Assembly (NCBI GenBank): GCA_030167125.1
Contig: CP126531.1
Location: forward strand, 1,426,001-1,490,000
Length of the DNA: 64,000 bases
Direction: 5' to 3'
Origin: Rhodanobacteraceae bacterium
GTDB taxonomy: Bacteria > Pseudomonadota > Gammaproteobacteria > Xanthomonadales > Rhodanobacteraceae
Each line of letters starts with the position of its first letter. Position 1 is the stretch's first letter. The position numbers and the translations under genes were made by a program. Below are positions 26,513-35,639 of this stretch, one piece after another. The notes beneath the pieces were generated by a model. The model had not been told where the DNA came from, made no database searches, and saw nothing but the letters and a program-made list of their open reading frames with translations.

Positions 26513-27885
26513 GCCGCGGCGACTTCCAGCGCACGCAGCAGCCCGCGTGCTTTGGCGCGCGTCTCGGCGAGTTCGCGCCCGGCTTCGGAATTCACCACGA
26601 TGCCGGCGCCGGCGCGAAAAACCAGGCGATCGCCTTCGAGAACCATGGTGCGGATCAGAATGTTCGAATCGAGATTGCCATTCCGCGAAAGATAACCCAG
26701 CGCGCCGGTGTACGCGCCGCGCGCCACCCCTTCCAGTTCGGCGATGATCTGCATGCAGCGAACCTTGGGGCAGCCGGTGATGGTGCCGCCGGGGAACAGC
26801 GCGGCCACCGCCTGCCCCGGCGTCACGCCCGCGCGCAAGCGTCCGCTGACATTCGAGACGATGTGGTGGACGTGCGCATAGCTCTCGACGGTCATCATCT
26901 CGTCGACGCGCACGCTGCCGGGCACGCAGACGCGGCCGAGGTCGTTGCGTTCGAGGTCCACCAGCATCACGTGCTCGGCGCGTTCCTTGGCGTGGCCCAG
27001 CAGTTCGGCGATACGCGCGGCATCGTCGTCTCCCGCGATGCGGGGACGCGTGCCTGCGATCGGGCGGGTCTGCGCGATGCCGTCGCGAACCTGCAGCAGG
27101 CGTTCGGGCGAGGAACTCGTAATCGCCCAACCCGGCTGTTGGAATAATCCCGCGAAGGGCGCGGGATTGGCCTTGCGCAGCGATGCGTAAAGCGCCGCCG
27201 GCGTCGGCGCCCTGTCGAAGTGCGCGCGCCACGCACGCGACAGGTTGACCTGGAACGTGTCGCCCGCGCGCAGGTATTCGTGGACGCGCGCGACGCCGTC
27301 GAGGAAATGTTGCGGACGGTCTTCCTGCAGGTCGCGCAGTGCGGGAAGCGGCGCATCGACGGCCGCGTGCGTGGCCGCATCGAGATCGTGCTGCATCGCA
27401 TCCAGCAGATCCTCGCGACCCGATTCGGCGATCAGCCACGTGCAACGTTCCGCGCGGTCGACCAGGATCGCGGCGGGACAACGCAACGCCAGCGCGATGG
27501 GCACCTGTGTCCTCTGCGCTACTGGAAGCGCGAGCGAAGGTTCGACTTCGCCCGCGAGTTCGTAGCCCAGGTAAAACACCCAGCCGCCGACGAAGGGCAG
27601 TGCCGCGTCATCCACTGCGCCATCGCGTTGCCCCGACCAAGCCACGTCGAGCGCATCCAGGAAGCGCGCGCCGCGGTGCAAACCACGCACGTCAGTGACC
27701 ACGTCCCGCGACAGCGCCAAGCTGTCTTCGGGAAACGCGAACAGGATGTCCCAACGCGCGCACGGCCCCGGCGCCGCGCTTTCGAGCAGCGCCGGATAGC
27801 GTTCGGGCTGCGCGGCGGTCAGCGGCAGCAGGTCGCAAAGACCCGCGATGCGGCGGCACGCGACCCCGCGTGCGACGCGAGTCAA
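26509..27885 (-). CDS. pabB: Aminodeoxychorismate synthase component I
   Basis: Chorismate-utilising enzyme, 458 residues, forming aminodeoxychorismate with a PabA glutaminase not seen here. C-terminal catalytic motifs are [40 protein letters not shown] and [13 protein letters not shown]. No ATG or GTG is in frame near the N-terminus. A TTG at 27885 overlaps the fabF stop (TTGA), which suggests translational coupling. Anthranilate synthase TrpE is the nearest alternative, but the pabC neighbour and length favour PabB. Confidence 0.92.
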   Translation of the reverse strand: MTRVARGVACRRIAGLCDLLPLTAAQPERYPALLESAAPGPCARWDILFAFPEDSLALSRDVVTDVRGLHRGARFLDALDVAWSGQRDGAVDDAALPFVGGWVFYLGYELAGEVEPSLALPVAQRTQVPIALALRCPAAILVDRAERCTWLIAESGREDLLDAMQHDLDAATHAAVDAPLPALRDLQEDRPQHFLDGVARVHEYLRAGDTFQVNLSRAWRAHFDRAPTPAALYASLRKANPAPFAGLFQQPGWAITSSSPERLLQVRDGIAQTRPIAGTRPRIAGDDDAARIAELLGHAKERAEHVMLVDLERNDLGRVCVPGSVRVDEMMTVESYAHVHHIVSNVSGRLRAGVTPGQAVAALFPGGTITGCPKVRCMQIIAELEGVARGAYTGALGYLSRNGNLDSNILIRTMVLEGDRLVFRAGAGIVVNSEAGRELAETRAKARGLLRALEVAAA

Positions 27886-29120
27886 ACGCGCTTGAACAGC
27901 AGCGTGCCGTTGGTGCCGCCGAAACCGAACGAGTTGGAAATCGCCACGTCGATCCTGCCGTCGCGCGCGGTGTTCGGCACGAAGTCGAGGTCGCAGCCTT
28001 CGCCGGGTTCATCGAGGTTGATGGTCGGCGGAAGCACGTTGTCGCGCATCGCCAGCAAGGTGAAGATCGCCTCCACGCCGCCGGCCGCACCCAGAAGATG
28101 TCCCGTGACCGACTTGGTCGAACTCATCGCGAGTTTCTTGGCGTGATCGCCGAACACGCGCTTGGCCGCGTGCACTTCGCCGAGATCGCCGAGCGGCGTC
28201 GAGGTGCCGTGCGCGTTGATATATTGCACCGCGCTCGGATCGACGCCCGCATCCTTCACCGCCGCCGCCATGCAGCGCGCCGCGCCTTCTCCGCCCTCGC
28301 TGGGCGCGGTGATGTGGTACGCGTCGTCGCTCATGCCGAAGCCCGCAAGCTCCGCGTAAATCTTCGCGCCGCGCGACCTGGCGTGCTCGTATTCCTCCAG
28401 CACCAGCAGGCCGGCGCCGTCGGACAGCACGAAGCCGTCGCGATCCTTGTCCCAGGGCCGGCTGGCGCGGGTCGGATCGTCGTTGCGCGTACTCATCGCG
28501 CGCGCCGAGCAGAAGCCGCCGACCGCGGTGGCGGTTACCGAAAACTCCGCGCCGCCGGTCAGCATTGCGTCGGCGTCGCCGTACTGGATCATGCGCGCGG
28601 CCAGGCCGATGTTGTGCGTCGCGGTGGTGCACGCGGTGACGCAGGCGATGTTCGGCCCCTTGAGGCCGTGGATGATCGCGAGGTTGCCGGACGCCATGTT
28701 GATGATGCAGCCGGGCACGAAGAACGGCGAGATCTTGCGCGGGCCGCCTTCGTAATAGGCCAGCGTGGTGCGCTCGATGCTGGCGATGCCGCCGATGCCG
28801 GCGCCGACCGCGACGCCGATCCGCTCTGCGTTGGCCTCGGTGATTTCGAGGCCGGAATCCTTCAGCGCCTCGGCGCCCGCGGCGATGCCGTAGTGGATGA
28901 AGGTGTCCATCTTCTTGACGTCCTTCGGCGCGATGAACTGCGCCGGATCGAAACCCTTCACCTCGCCCGCGATGCGGGTCGGGAACGCGCTGGCGTCGAA
29001 GTGCGTGATCGAGCCGATGCCGCTTTTGCCCGCGATCACGTTCTGCCACGCCGTCGCCACGTCGTTGCCGACGGGCGAAACCATGCCCATTCCGGTGACC
29101 ACCACGCGTCGTTTGTTCAT
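27882..29120 (-). CDS. fabF: 3-oxoacyl-ACP synthase II
   Basis: Condensing enzyme KAS II, 412 residues, elongating acyl-ACP with malonyl-ACP. The Cys-His-His triad is visible: Cys164 in [10 protein letters not shown], His in [11 protein letters not shown] and His in [13 protein letters not shown]. The active-site context VTACTTATH deviates slightly from the common STACTSG(V/A)H. ATG 29120 has GGAG 6 nt upstream. A 250-bp spacer separates it from acpP. Confidence 0.95.
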   Translation of the reverse strand: MNKRRVVVTGMGMVSPVGNDVATAWQNVIAGKSGIGSITHFDASAFPTRIAGEVKGFDPAQFIAPKDVKKMDTFIHYGIAAGAEALKDSGLEITEANAERIGVAVGAGIGGIASIERTTLAYYEGGPRKISPFFVPGCIINMASGNLAIIHGLKGPNIACVTACTTATHNIGLAARMIQYGDADAMLTGGAEFSVTATAVGGFCSARAMSTRNDDPTRASRPWDKDRDGFVLSDGAGLLVLEEYEHARSRGAKIYAELAGFGMSDDAYHITAPSEGGEGAARCMAAAVKDAGVDPSAVQYINAHGTSTPLGDLGEVHAAKRVFGDHAKKLAMSSTKSVTGHLLGAAGGVEAIFTLLAMRDNVLPPTINLDEPGEGCDLDFVPNTARDGRIDVAISNSFGFGGTNGTLLFKRV

Positions 29121-29157
29121 GGGAACTCCAGATTCAAAAATTTGACTCGTGCAAGCA

Positions 29158-29254
29158 ACCATCCATGGTGCGTGGCACCGGTGCGGCCTTCCCTGGCCGC
29201 CCGTTCGAAGCGGCGCGCAATGCCACTGGCATTGCGCAAACGCCGCTTCTCACC
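29158..29254 (-). repeat. Structured repeat family B, copy 1
   Basis: About 97 bp opening (plus strand) with ACCATCCATGGTGCGTGGC, shared exactly with 44166-44184. It holds serial hairpins: 29158-29162/29165-29169, 29183-29188/29195-29200, and a long compound stem 29208-29224/29228-29248. Copy 2 near 44.2 kb keeps the hairpin order while arm sequences differ. It lies between acpP and fabF. Confidence 0.7.
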
Positions 29255-29288
29255 CATACGCCGACGCATTGTCCATGGCCCAACAACG

Positions 29289-29319
29289 CGAAAGCTGCGC
29301 CGTTGAGGCGCAGCTTTCG
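29289..29319 (-). terminator. 13-bp hairpin between acpP and fabF
   Basis: Perfect stem CGAAAGCTGCGCC (29289-29301) and GGCGCAGCTTTCG (29307-29319) with a 5-nt loop. On the minus strand it is followed by TTTCGCG and TTGTT rather than a clean U-tract. It could attenuate transcription after the highly expressed acpP or stabilise its mRNA. Confidence 0.6.
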
Positions 29320-29370
29320 GGTTGCCGCATGGCACGTCATTGCGCCGCCCGCAGGCATGCGCGGCCAAGT

Positions 29371-29610
29371 TCAGGACTTGACGTGCGCCTTGATGTAATC
29401 GACCGCCTGCTGGACGGTGGTGATCTTCTCGGCTTCCTCGTCGGGGATTTCGGTTTCGAATTCCTCTTCGAGTGCCATCACCAGTTCGACCGTATCCAGC
29501 GAGTCCGCGCCGAGGTCGTCGACGAACGAGGCGTTTGGCGTGACGTCCTCTTCCTTGACCCCCAACTGATCGACCACGATCTTCTTGACGCGCTCTTCGA
29601 TGCTGCTCAT
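29371..29610 (-). CDS. acpP: Acyl carrier protein
   Basis: 79-residue acidic ACP that carries acyl chains on 4'-phosphopantetheine at Ser37 ([13 protein letters not shown]). Length and helix pattern are standard. It starts at ATG 29610. It has its own candidate promoter upstream (29774-29802) and a strong hairpin downstream, consistent with much higher expression than its neighbours. Confidence 0.97.
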   Translation of the reverse strand: MSSIEERVKKIVVDQLGVKEEDVTPNASFVDDLGADSLDTVELVMALEEEFETEIPDEEAEKITTVQQAVDYIKAHVKS

Positions 29611-29773
29611 GAGACAGTGCCTCCCGGGACAAATGCGTTCGAGGTCGGGCTGCAACCCTTCCCCACTTGACCCGCGCGCACCCGTTCGGGCCGCACGGTA
29701 CAGATTTCCAATCAAGGCCCCGAAGGGCCGGTGCCGTGATCCTTGACCTGCGGATCACCACACGAAAGGCGCC

Positions 29774-29802
29774 ATATTACCCGTTTCCGAGGGTCAATAG
29801 AA
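29774..29802 (-). promoter_or_regulatory. Candidate acpP promoter
   Basis: On the minus strand, TTCTAT (29797-29802) and TAATAT (29774-29779) are spaced by 17 bp. The leader to acpP is about 160 nt and contains a GGCCC-TTCG-GGGCC hairpin at 29717-29730. The -35 match is weak and the -10 good. Confidence 0.4.
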
Positions 29803-29806
29803 CCAG

Positions 29807-30550
29807 CTATGCCATGTACATCCCGCCATTGACGTGCAGCGTCTCGCCGGTGATGTAGGCGGCGGCGGGTGACGCGAGGAACGCCACGGCGTGCGCGATG
29901 TCGGACGCCTCGCCCAGCCGGCCCAGCGCGATGGTGCCTTCCAGCGCCTTGCGTTGCTCTTCGGTGAGCGCGCGGGTCATGTCGGTATCGATGAAACCCG
30001 GCGCGACCACGTTGACGGTGATGCCGCGCGAACCGACTTCGCGCGCCAGTGATTTCGAGAACGCGATGATGCCGGCCTTGGCGGCGGCGTAATTGGTCTG
30101 GCCGGGATTGCCGGTAACGCCGACCACCGAAGCGATGTTGATGATGCGGCCCTTGCGTGCCTTCATCATCGTGCGCATCACAGCTTTCGACGTACGATAG
30201 ACCGAGGTCAGGTTGGTGTCGAGGATGGCTTGCCAGTCCTCGTCCTTCATGCGCATCAGCAACTGGTCGCGGGTGATGCCGGCGTTGTTGACCAGGATCG
30301 AAAGGCCACCGTGCGTTTTCACGATCGACTCGATCAACCCGTCCACCTCCGCGCCGTCTGTGACGTCGAGCACGCGGCCTTCGCCGCCGTGTGCCGACAG
30401 CCGTTGCGCGATGGCCTGCGCGCCCGCTTCCGACGTCGCGGTGCCGATCACCTTCGCGCCCCGCGCCGCCAGTTCGTCCGCGATCGCGGCGCCGATGCCG
30501 CGCGTGGCGCCGGTAACCAGCGCGATTTCGCCTTGCAACGTGTTCGTCAT
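29807..30550 (-). CDS. fabG: 3-oxoacyl-ACP reductase
   Basis: SDR-family NADPH-dependent reductase of fatty-acid elongation, 247 residues. It has the cofactor motif TGATRGIG (residues 13-20), the NNAG motif (88-91) and the catalytic Ser141, Tyr154 and Lys158 (NYAAAKAG). The start ATG 30550 overlaps the fabD stop by ATGA. Confidence 0.95.
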   Translation of the reverse strand: MTNTLQGEIALVTGATRGIGAAIADELAARGAKVIGTATSEAGAQAIAQRLSAHGGEGRVLDVTDGAEVDGLIESIVKTHGGLSILVNNAGITRDQLLMRMKDEDWQAILDTNLTSVYRTSKAVMRTMMKARKGRIINIASVVGVTGNPGQTNYAAAKAGIIAFSKSLAREVGSRGITVNVVAPGFIDTDMTRALTEEQRKALEGTIALGRLGEASDIAHAVAFLASPAAAYITGETLHVNGGMYMA

Positions 30551-31533
30551 GCCTGCACCTCCGCGAGGGCGGCGCGCAACTCCGCCGGCGTACCGAGCGC
30601 ACGCGCGTCGATCGATTTGTCGATGCGCTTGCACAGCCCGTACAGCACCTTGCCGGGGCCGCATTCGAAGATTTTCGTGGCGCCGTTCTTCACCAGCGAT
30701 TGCACGGTATCGGTCCACAACACCGGCATGTACAACTGGCGTTCCAGCGCCGCGCGGATGAATTCGATGCCGGCATGCGCCTTGGCGTCGGCGTTCTGCA
30801 GCACCGGGATCGCCGGCACCTGCCACGGCAATTCGGCCATCTTTGCGGCCAATTGCTGTGCGGCCTCGCGCATCAGCGGCGTGTGCGAGGGCACCGACAC
30901 CTGCAGCTTGATGACCTTGCGTACGCCGAGTTCGCCCAGCCGCTGCACGGCGCGATCGACCGCGCCCGCGTGGCCCGCGATCACCAGCTGGCCCGGACTG
31001 TTGTAGTTGGCCGGCGTGACGATTTCACCGTTGGAGATTTCCTTGCAGACGCTGCGGATGACGTCATCGTCCGCGCCCAGCACCGCCGCCATCGAGCCGG
31101 CACCCGCGGGCACCGCGGCCTGCATCAGGCGGCCGCGTTCCGCGACCAGCGCGGCGGCCTCGCGCAGCGGCAGCGCGCCCGCGCAAACCAGCGCCGAGTA
31201 TTCGCCGAGGCTGTGGCCCGCGACCTGCGCAGGCAGCGGACCGCCCTGCGCGCGCCACACGTTCCAGACGGCGACGCTCGCCGCGAGCAGCGCGGGCTGC
31301 GTGTTCTCGGTCTTGCCGAGCTCTGCTTCCGGCCCGCTCTGCGAGAGCGCCCACAGGTCGATGCCGGCGCCTTCCGACGCCTCGTCGAACGCCTTGCGCA
31401 CTTCCGTGAATTCCGCCGCGAGTTCGGCCAGCATGCCGACAGACTGTGAGCCTTGGCCGGGGAACACGAAGGCGAGTTGCGGGACCGGGGACCGGGGACC
31501 GGGGACCGGGTTACTGGAAATGTTGTCGCTCAT
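30547..31533 (-). CDS. fabD: Malonyl-CoA:ACP transacylase
   Basis: FabD loads malonyl groups onto ACP, 328 residues. The nucleophile Ser108 is in AGHSLGEYSAL. Other conserved motifs are FVFPGQGSQSVGML and the PSHTPLM His region. Compared with typical FabD, about 17 extra residues (SSNPVPGPRSPVP) precede the first strand. They are encoded by a GGGGACC heptanucleotide repeat at 31481-31510. No clear Shine-Dalgarno precedes ATG 31533. The repeat has an inverted partner upstream of the start, a possible control element. Confidence 0.93.
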   Translation of the reverse strand: MSDNISSNPVPGPRSPVPQLAFVFPGQGSQSVGMLAELAAEFTEVRKAFDEASEGAGIDLWALSQSGPEAELGKTENTQPALLAASVAVWNVWRAQGGPLPAQVAGHSLGEYSALVCAGALPLREAAALVAERGRLMQAAVPAGAGSMAAVLGADDDVIRSVCKEISNGEIVTPANYNSPGQLVIAGHAGAVDRAVQRLGELGVRKVIKLQVSVPSHTPLMREAAQQLAAKMAELPWQVPAIPVLQNADAKAHAGIEFIRAALERQLYMPVLWTDTVQSLVKNGATKIFECGPGKVLYGLCKRIDKSIDARALGTPAELRAALAEVQA

Positions 31534-31619
31534 TGGAATCAGTCGAATGCTGTTGCGAAGATCGCATAACGGCGAGGGTCAACGACGCGCTGCTTTTCTG
31601 GTCCCCGGTCCCCGGTCCC
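31481..31619. repeat. Heptanucleotide inverted repeat around the fabD start
   Basis: GGGGACC tandem units at 31481-31510 lie inside fabD codons of the N-terminal extension. A perfect reverse complement of 20 bp lies at 31600-31619, between fabH and fabD. The fabD start codon falls within the loop. GC-rich arms this long should pair stably in mRNA. Confidence 0.75.
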
Positions 31620-31622
31620 GCT

Positions 31623-32591
31623 TCAATAACGAACCATCGCCGACGCCCACGTGAAGCCGCCGCCGAAGGCTTCCAGCAACAGGTTCTGCCCGCGCTTGAT
31701 GTGCCCCGAGCGCACCGCGACGTCCAGAGCCAGCGGCACCGAACCCGAAGACGTGTTGGCGTGCTTGTCGACGGTGACGATCACCTGCTCCATCGACATG
31801 CCGAGCCGCTTGGCGGTGGCTTCGATGATGCGCAGGTTGGCCTGGTGCGGGATCAGCCAGTCGATCTCGTCGGCATGCATGTGCGCGGCCTGCAAGGTTT
31901 CGTCGACCAGCGCATCGAGCGTCTTGACCGCGACTTTGAACACTTCGCGTCCGCGCATCGCGATACGCACGCCATGGTTCTTCTCGTCCTTGAAACCCAC
32001 CGACACGCCGACCGGGTTGTACAGCAGATCCTTGTAGCCGCCATCGGCGTGCAGGCAGGTCGCGATGATGCCGGGATCGTCCGACGCTTCCAGCACCACC
32101 GCACCGGCGCCGTCGCCGAACAGCACGCACGATTCGCGCTCGCTCCAGTCGACCATGCGGGTGAGCGTCTCGGCGCCGATCACCAGCGCCTTCTTCACCT
32201 GCCCGGTGCGCACGAAATTGTTGGCGACACCCAGCGCGTACACGAAACCCGAACACGCGGCATTGACGTCGAACGCCATGCAGCCGTTCGCGCCCAGCCG
32301 GTGCTGGATGAGGCAGGCGGTTGCGGGAAACACGAGGTCGGGCGTGGTGGTGCCCAGCACCACCATGTCGAGCTCGCCAGCCTTGACGCCGGCGTCCTGC
32401 AGCGCCTGCTGCGCGGCTCGCAGCGCGAGGTCACCCGTGGTTTCGCCGTCGGCCGCGACGCGGCGCTCGCGGATGCCGGTGCGGCTGCGGATCCATTCGT
32501 CGCTGGTGTCGACCATCTTTTCGAGGTCGGCGTTGGTGACGATGCGTTCCGGCAGCGCGCTGCCGGTGGCGAGGATGCGTGCGTAGGTCAA
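31623..32591 (-). CDS. fabH: 3-oxoacyl-ACP synthase III
   Basis: KAS III, starting fatty-acid synthesis from acetyl-CoA and malonyl-ACP, 322 residues. Cys113 is in NAACSGFVYAL, His in IPHQANLRI and Asn in ANTSSGSVP. The start is taken as TTG 32591, giving MTYARILATGSALPER like other FabH proteins, with GGGGA 8 nt upstream. An in-frame TTG 27 nt further up gives unconserved residues. plsX, usually just upstream in this gene order, is absent. Confidence 0.93.
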   Translation of the reverse strand: MTYARILATGSALPERIVTNADLEKMVDTSDEWIRSRTGIRERRVAADGETTGDLALRAAQQALQDAGVKAGELDMVVLGTTTPDLVFPATACLIQHRLGANGCMAFDVNAACSGFVYALGVANNFVRTGQVKKALVIGAETLTRMVDWSERESCVLFGDGAGAVVLEASDDPGIIATCLHADGGYKDLLYNPVGVSVGFKDEKNHGVRIAMRGREVFKVAVKTLDALVDETLQAAHMHADEIDWLIPHQANLRIIEATAKRLGMSMEQVIVTVDKHANTSSGSVPLALDVAVRSGHIKRGQNLLLEAFGGGFTWASAMVRY

Positions 32592-32616
32592 CGTGCAATT
32601 CCCCAGTCTGGCGCAC

Positions 32617-32649
32617 AAAAAAACGCGGCGGCGTCCTCACGGCGCCGCG
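32617..32649 (-). terminator. Rho-independent terminator after rpmF
   Basis: On the minus strand, an 11-bp stem with one mismatch (32639-32649 pairing with 32624-32634, loop 4 nt) is followed directly by seven T (32623-32617). It lies between rpmF and fabH and should stop or attenuate yceD-rpmF transcription. Confidence 0.8.
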
Positions 32650-32679
32650 CGCGGATTTGCAGCTTCGTGGCCAACGAGG

Positions 32680-32874
32680 TCAATCCTCGTCGACGACCGC
32701 CTGCTTGTCCTCGATCACCTTGCGGCCGCGGTAGTAGCCGTCCTTGGTGATGTGGTGGCGACGATGGATCTCGCCCGACGTCGGGTCGGTGGCGAGCTGG
32801 ACCTTGTCCAGTGCGTCGTGCGCGCGGCGCATGCCGCGACGCGAAGGGGATTTGCGACTCTTTGCAACGGCCAT
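32680..32874 (-). CDS. rpmF: Ribosomal protein L32
   Basis: 64-residue basic protein of the large ribosomal subunit. It opens [20 protein letters not shown], typical of proteobacterial L32, and continues with [16 protein letters not shown]. The zinc Cys pairs of some L32 proteins are absent, as in E. coli-type L32. It starts at ATG 32874, follows yceD, and is followed by a strong terminator. Confidence 0.96.
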   Translation of the reverse strand: MAVAKSRKSPSRRGMRRAHDALDKVQLATDPTSGEIHRRHHITKDGYYRGRKVIEDKQAVVDED

Positions 32875-32911
32875 GACGGCTCTCCTGGCGAATACTTCTA
32901 TTGCTTCTGCT

Positions 32912-33451
32912 TCAACGGTGTTTCTCGCGGTCTTCCAGCAATTGGCGCAAGTCCGCGAACGGACGCGTCACTGTTTCCCCGCGCTCCGCATCCCGTGGCG
33001 CCTGCCCGGGCGTGGTCCAGTCGCCCTGCAGGATTTCGCTGCCGGGCTTGACGGGCACCAGCGGCAGCGCCAACAACAATTCGTCCTCGATCACCTTGCG
33101 CGGCTGCAGCGTTCCATGCTCCAGCAACAGCGGCTCGCACTGCTCGGGCAATGCCGCCGCGTCGTCTTCGCTGTCCAGCAATCCCAGCCGCGAATCGATC
33201 TCGACCGGCCATTCGAATGGCTGCAGCGTACGCTGGCATTCCAGCGTCAGCCGCGCAGCCAGGCGAACGTGCAACTCGGGACCGCCGAGTTCGCCCTGCC
33301 CGAAATCGAGATCGTAGGCAATCTCGCCGGAGTCCCCGGCCAGCGCCTCGACCAGCCGCGGCAATTCCGCGACCGGCAGGACACCGTGGAACGACCGCCG
33401 CCCTGACACCATGCGTTCGGCGTCCACGGAAGCTGGCAGCGACGCGGACAT
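32912..33451 (-). CDS. yceD: YceD/DUF177 family protein
   Basis: 179-residue acidic protein of the DUF177 family, almost always encoded directly upstream of rpmF as here. A role in rRNA processing or large-subunit maturation has been proposed for relatives. Seen here: alternating strands, a region of low complexity [12 protein letters not shown], and the family core LPLVPV near residue 130. The Cys pair of some members is not obvious. It starts at ATG 33451. Confidence 0.85.
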   Translation of the reverse strand: MSASLPASVDAERMVSGRRSFHGVLPVAELPRLVEALAGDSGEIAYDLDFGQGELGGPELHVRLAARLTLECQRTLQPFEWPVEIDSRLGLLDSEDDAAALPEQCEPLLLEHGTLQPRKVIEDELLLALPLVPVKPGSEILQGDWTTPGQAPRDAERGETVTRPFADLRQLLEDREKHR

Positions 33452-33561
33452 AAGCGCGGAATGCTAGATTCCGCACTGCACAAAGTCAACCGCCGGGCAC
33501 GCGGGACGATTGGCCCGTATCATGCTTGCCATACCCCGTACCACACAAGCAAGGTCCGCGC

Positions 33562-34026
33562 TTGCCTTCCCCCTCCGCCACCCTGCTCGCCGTCTTGCTG
33601 CCCGCGCTCGTGGCGATCGCTGCCTGCGCGTTCGTCGTGTGGCTGCTGTTGCGGCGGATGCGGCACCAGCGCACCCTGCGCACGTTGTATCTCGAAGCCG
33701 ACGGCATCGAGCACGACCTGAAGGAATGCCGCCAGCGCCTGCGGCGCGCGCACGCCTCGATGTCGCTCGGGCCCAGCCAGCCCGCGGCCGGCGAAGCGCA
33801 CGCCAAGCTCGCCATCGACGCCGCGCTGCGCGAATTGCTGGCGCACCGTTTGTGGTTGCGCGACGAAGCCGAAAACGCCAGCCAACGCGAACTGGATGCC
33901 GCGGTCACCGCGATGGGCAAGGCACGCGGTGCGCTGGGCCAGCAGCTGCGCGAGCTGGATTCCGCGCAGCGCGCCTTGGAAACCGCGGTGCGCGAAAAGA
34001 TCGAAGACCTGTCGCAGCAGCCATGA
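33562..34026 (+). CDS. Small membrane protein with coiled coil
   Basis: I do not recognise the family. Read from the TTG at 33562 (AAGG 7 nt upstream) it has 154 residues. A single hydrophobic helix at about 7-30 (LLAVLLPALVAIAACAFVVW) is followed by a charged, Ala/Leu/Arg-rich region likely to form a long coiled coil to the C-terminus. Another in-frame TTG lies at 33526. The stop overlaps maf by ATGA, so it is coupled to it. Codon use and frame are consistent with a real gene. Confidence 0.6.
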   Translation: MPSPSATLLAVLLPALVAIAACAFVVWLLLRRMRHQRTLRTLYLEADGIEHDLKECRQRLRRAHASMSLGPSQPAAGEAHAKLAIDAALRELLAHRLWLRDEAENASQRELDAAVTAMGKARGALGQQLRELDSAQRALETAVREKIEDLSQQP

Positions 34027-34607
34027 GCGTGCCGCGGATCGTGCTCGGCTCGACCTCGCGCTACCGGGCCGGATTGTTGCGTCGCATCATCGACGATTTC
34101 GGGCAGGTCGCACCGGATGTCGATGAAACGCCATTGGCGGACGAAACACCCCGTGCGCGCGCCGCGAGGCTGGGCGAAGCCAAGGCGCGCGCCACCGCCG
34201 CGAATCTCCGCGAGGCGCTGGTGATCGGTTCCGACCAGGTCGCCGCGCTCGGCAACACCGTGCTGCGCAAACCCGGCAGCATCGAGGTTGCACGCGAACA
34301 ACTGCGCGCAAGCAGCGGAAAGCACGTCGATTTCTTCACCGGGCTCTGCGTGTTCGACACGCGCACCGGGCAAGCCCGCTCGGCGCTCGACCACACCCGC
34401 GTTTTCTTCCGCGAACTCGGTGACGCGGAGATTGACCGCTACCTCGAACGCGAGCGCCCGCTCGATTGCGCAGGCAGCTTCAAGTCCGAAGCCGCTGGCA
34501 TCACCCTGTTCGAACGCATTGAAAGCACTGATCCAACCGCACTGGTGGGACTGCCGCTGATCGCGCTGGCCGGGCTCCTGCGCGAAGCGGGCTTTCCGCT
34601 GCCCTGA
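34023..34607 (+). CDS. maf: Maf-family nucleotide pyrophosphatase (YceF type)
   Basis: Maf-family pyrophosphatase, 194 residues, hydrolysing modified NTPs. The location next to yceD/rpmF suggests the YceF subtype acting on 7-methyl-GTP. Motifs: LGSTSRYRAGLL at the N-terminus, DETPLADETPRARAARLGEAKA, IGSDQVAAL (catalytic Asp), KPGS and GSFKSEAAGI. It starts at ATG 34023. Confidence 0.92.
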   Translation: MSVPRIVLGSTSRYRAGLLRRIIDDFGQVAPDVDETPLADETPRARAARLGEAKARATAANLREALVIGSDQVAALGNTVLRKPGSIEVAREQLRASSGKHVDFFTGLCVFDTRTGQARSALDHTRVFFRELGDAEIDRYLERERPLDCAGSFKSEAAGITLFERIESTDPTALVGLPLIALAGLLREAGFPLP

Positions 34608-34677
34608 CGCGGCCGCGACGCACGCCGTCGTACACTGATCCGCGCGCCATCATCCGGCACACCCAAGGTCACCAGGC

Positions 34678-35628
34678 ATGGACCAGAACTTCGCCACCGC
34701 CACCAAGGCCGACAACCTGACGCGGCAACGCCTCGACGCGGCGATCGCGCAGGTCAACGACGTGCTGGTCGGCAAGAACCGCGCGATCCGCATGGCCTTC
34801 GCCTGCCTGCTGGCCGGCGGCCACCTGCTGGTGGAAGACGTGCCGGGCGTCGGCAAGACCACGCTGGCGCACGCACTGGCGACCACGCTGGGGCTGACGT
34901 TCCGGCGCATCCAGTTCACTTCGGACCTGCTGCCCACCGACATCATGGGCGTCAGCGTGTTCGACCGCGACAGCGGCGCGTTCCGCTTCCAGCCGGGGCC
35001 GATCTTCGCGCAACTGCTGCTGGCCGACGAAATCAACCGCGCGACGCCGAAGACGCAGAGTGCGTTGCTGGAAGCGATGGCGGAAGGCCAGGTCACGGTG
35101 GATGGCGCCAGCCGCGCGTTGCCGGAACCCTTCTTCGTGGTCGCGACCCAGAATCCGCTGGACATGGCCGGCACCTATCCACTGCCGGATTCGCAACTCG
35201 ATCGCTTCATGCTGCGGATCTCGCTGGATTATCCCGACGCCGACGCCGAGCGCCGCCTGCTGACCGGCGAGGATCGCGGCGCGATGCTGGAGCGCATGAC
35301 CGCGCGCCTGTCCGGCCCCGACATCATGACGCTGCGCCAGCAGGCACGCGCCGTCACCGCGAGCCCGGCGTTGCTCGATTACGTGCAGGCACTGGTCACG
35401 GCCAGCCGCAAGCATCCCGACATCCGCACCGGCTTGTCACCGCGCGCGGGACTGGCGCTGCTCGCCTGCGCGCGCGCGTGGGCATTGCTGGGCGATCGCG
35501 ACTACACGCTGCCCGAGGACGTGCAGGCGGTGTTCGTCGCCATCGCCGGCCATCGCCTGATCCCCGCCCGTACGCTCGCGCGCGACGCGCTGGCACAGTC
35601 GCTGCTGGGAACCGTCGCGGTCGAGTGA
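34678..35628 (+). CDS. MoxR-family AAA+ ATPase
   Basis: 316-residue MoxR-type chaperone ATPase. Walker A is EDVPGVGKTTLA (about 54-65), Walker B is LLLADEINRATPKTQ, and sensor 1 is in VATQNPLD. It heads a three-gene set with a DUF58 protein and a DUF3488/transglutaminase protein, a widespread association. It probably remodels a membrane or periplasmic complex, but the client is unknown. Confidence 0.92.
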   Translation: MDQNFATATKADNLTRQRLDAAIAQVNDVLVGKNRAIRMAFACLLAGGHLLVEDVPGVGKTTLAHALATTLGLTFRRIQFTSDLLPTDIMGVSVFDRDSGAFRFQPGPIFAQLLLADEINRATPKTQSALLEAMAEGQVTVDGASRALPEPFFVVATQNPLDMAGTYPLPDSQLDRFMLRISLDYPDADAERRLLTGEDRGAMLERMTARLSGPDIMTLRQQARAVTASPALLDYVQALVTASRKHPDIRTGLSPRAGLALLACARAWALLGDRDYTLPEDVQAVFVAIAGHRLIPARTLARDALAQSLLGTVAVE

Positions 35629-35639
35629 CGGCAGCGACG

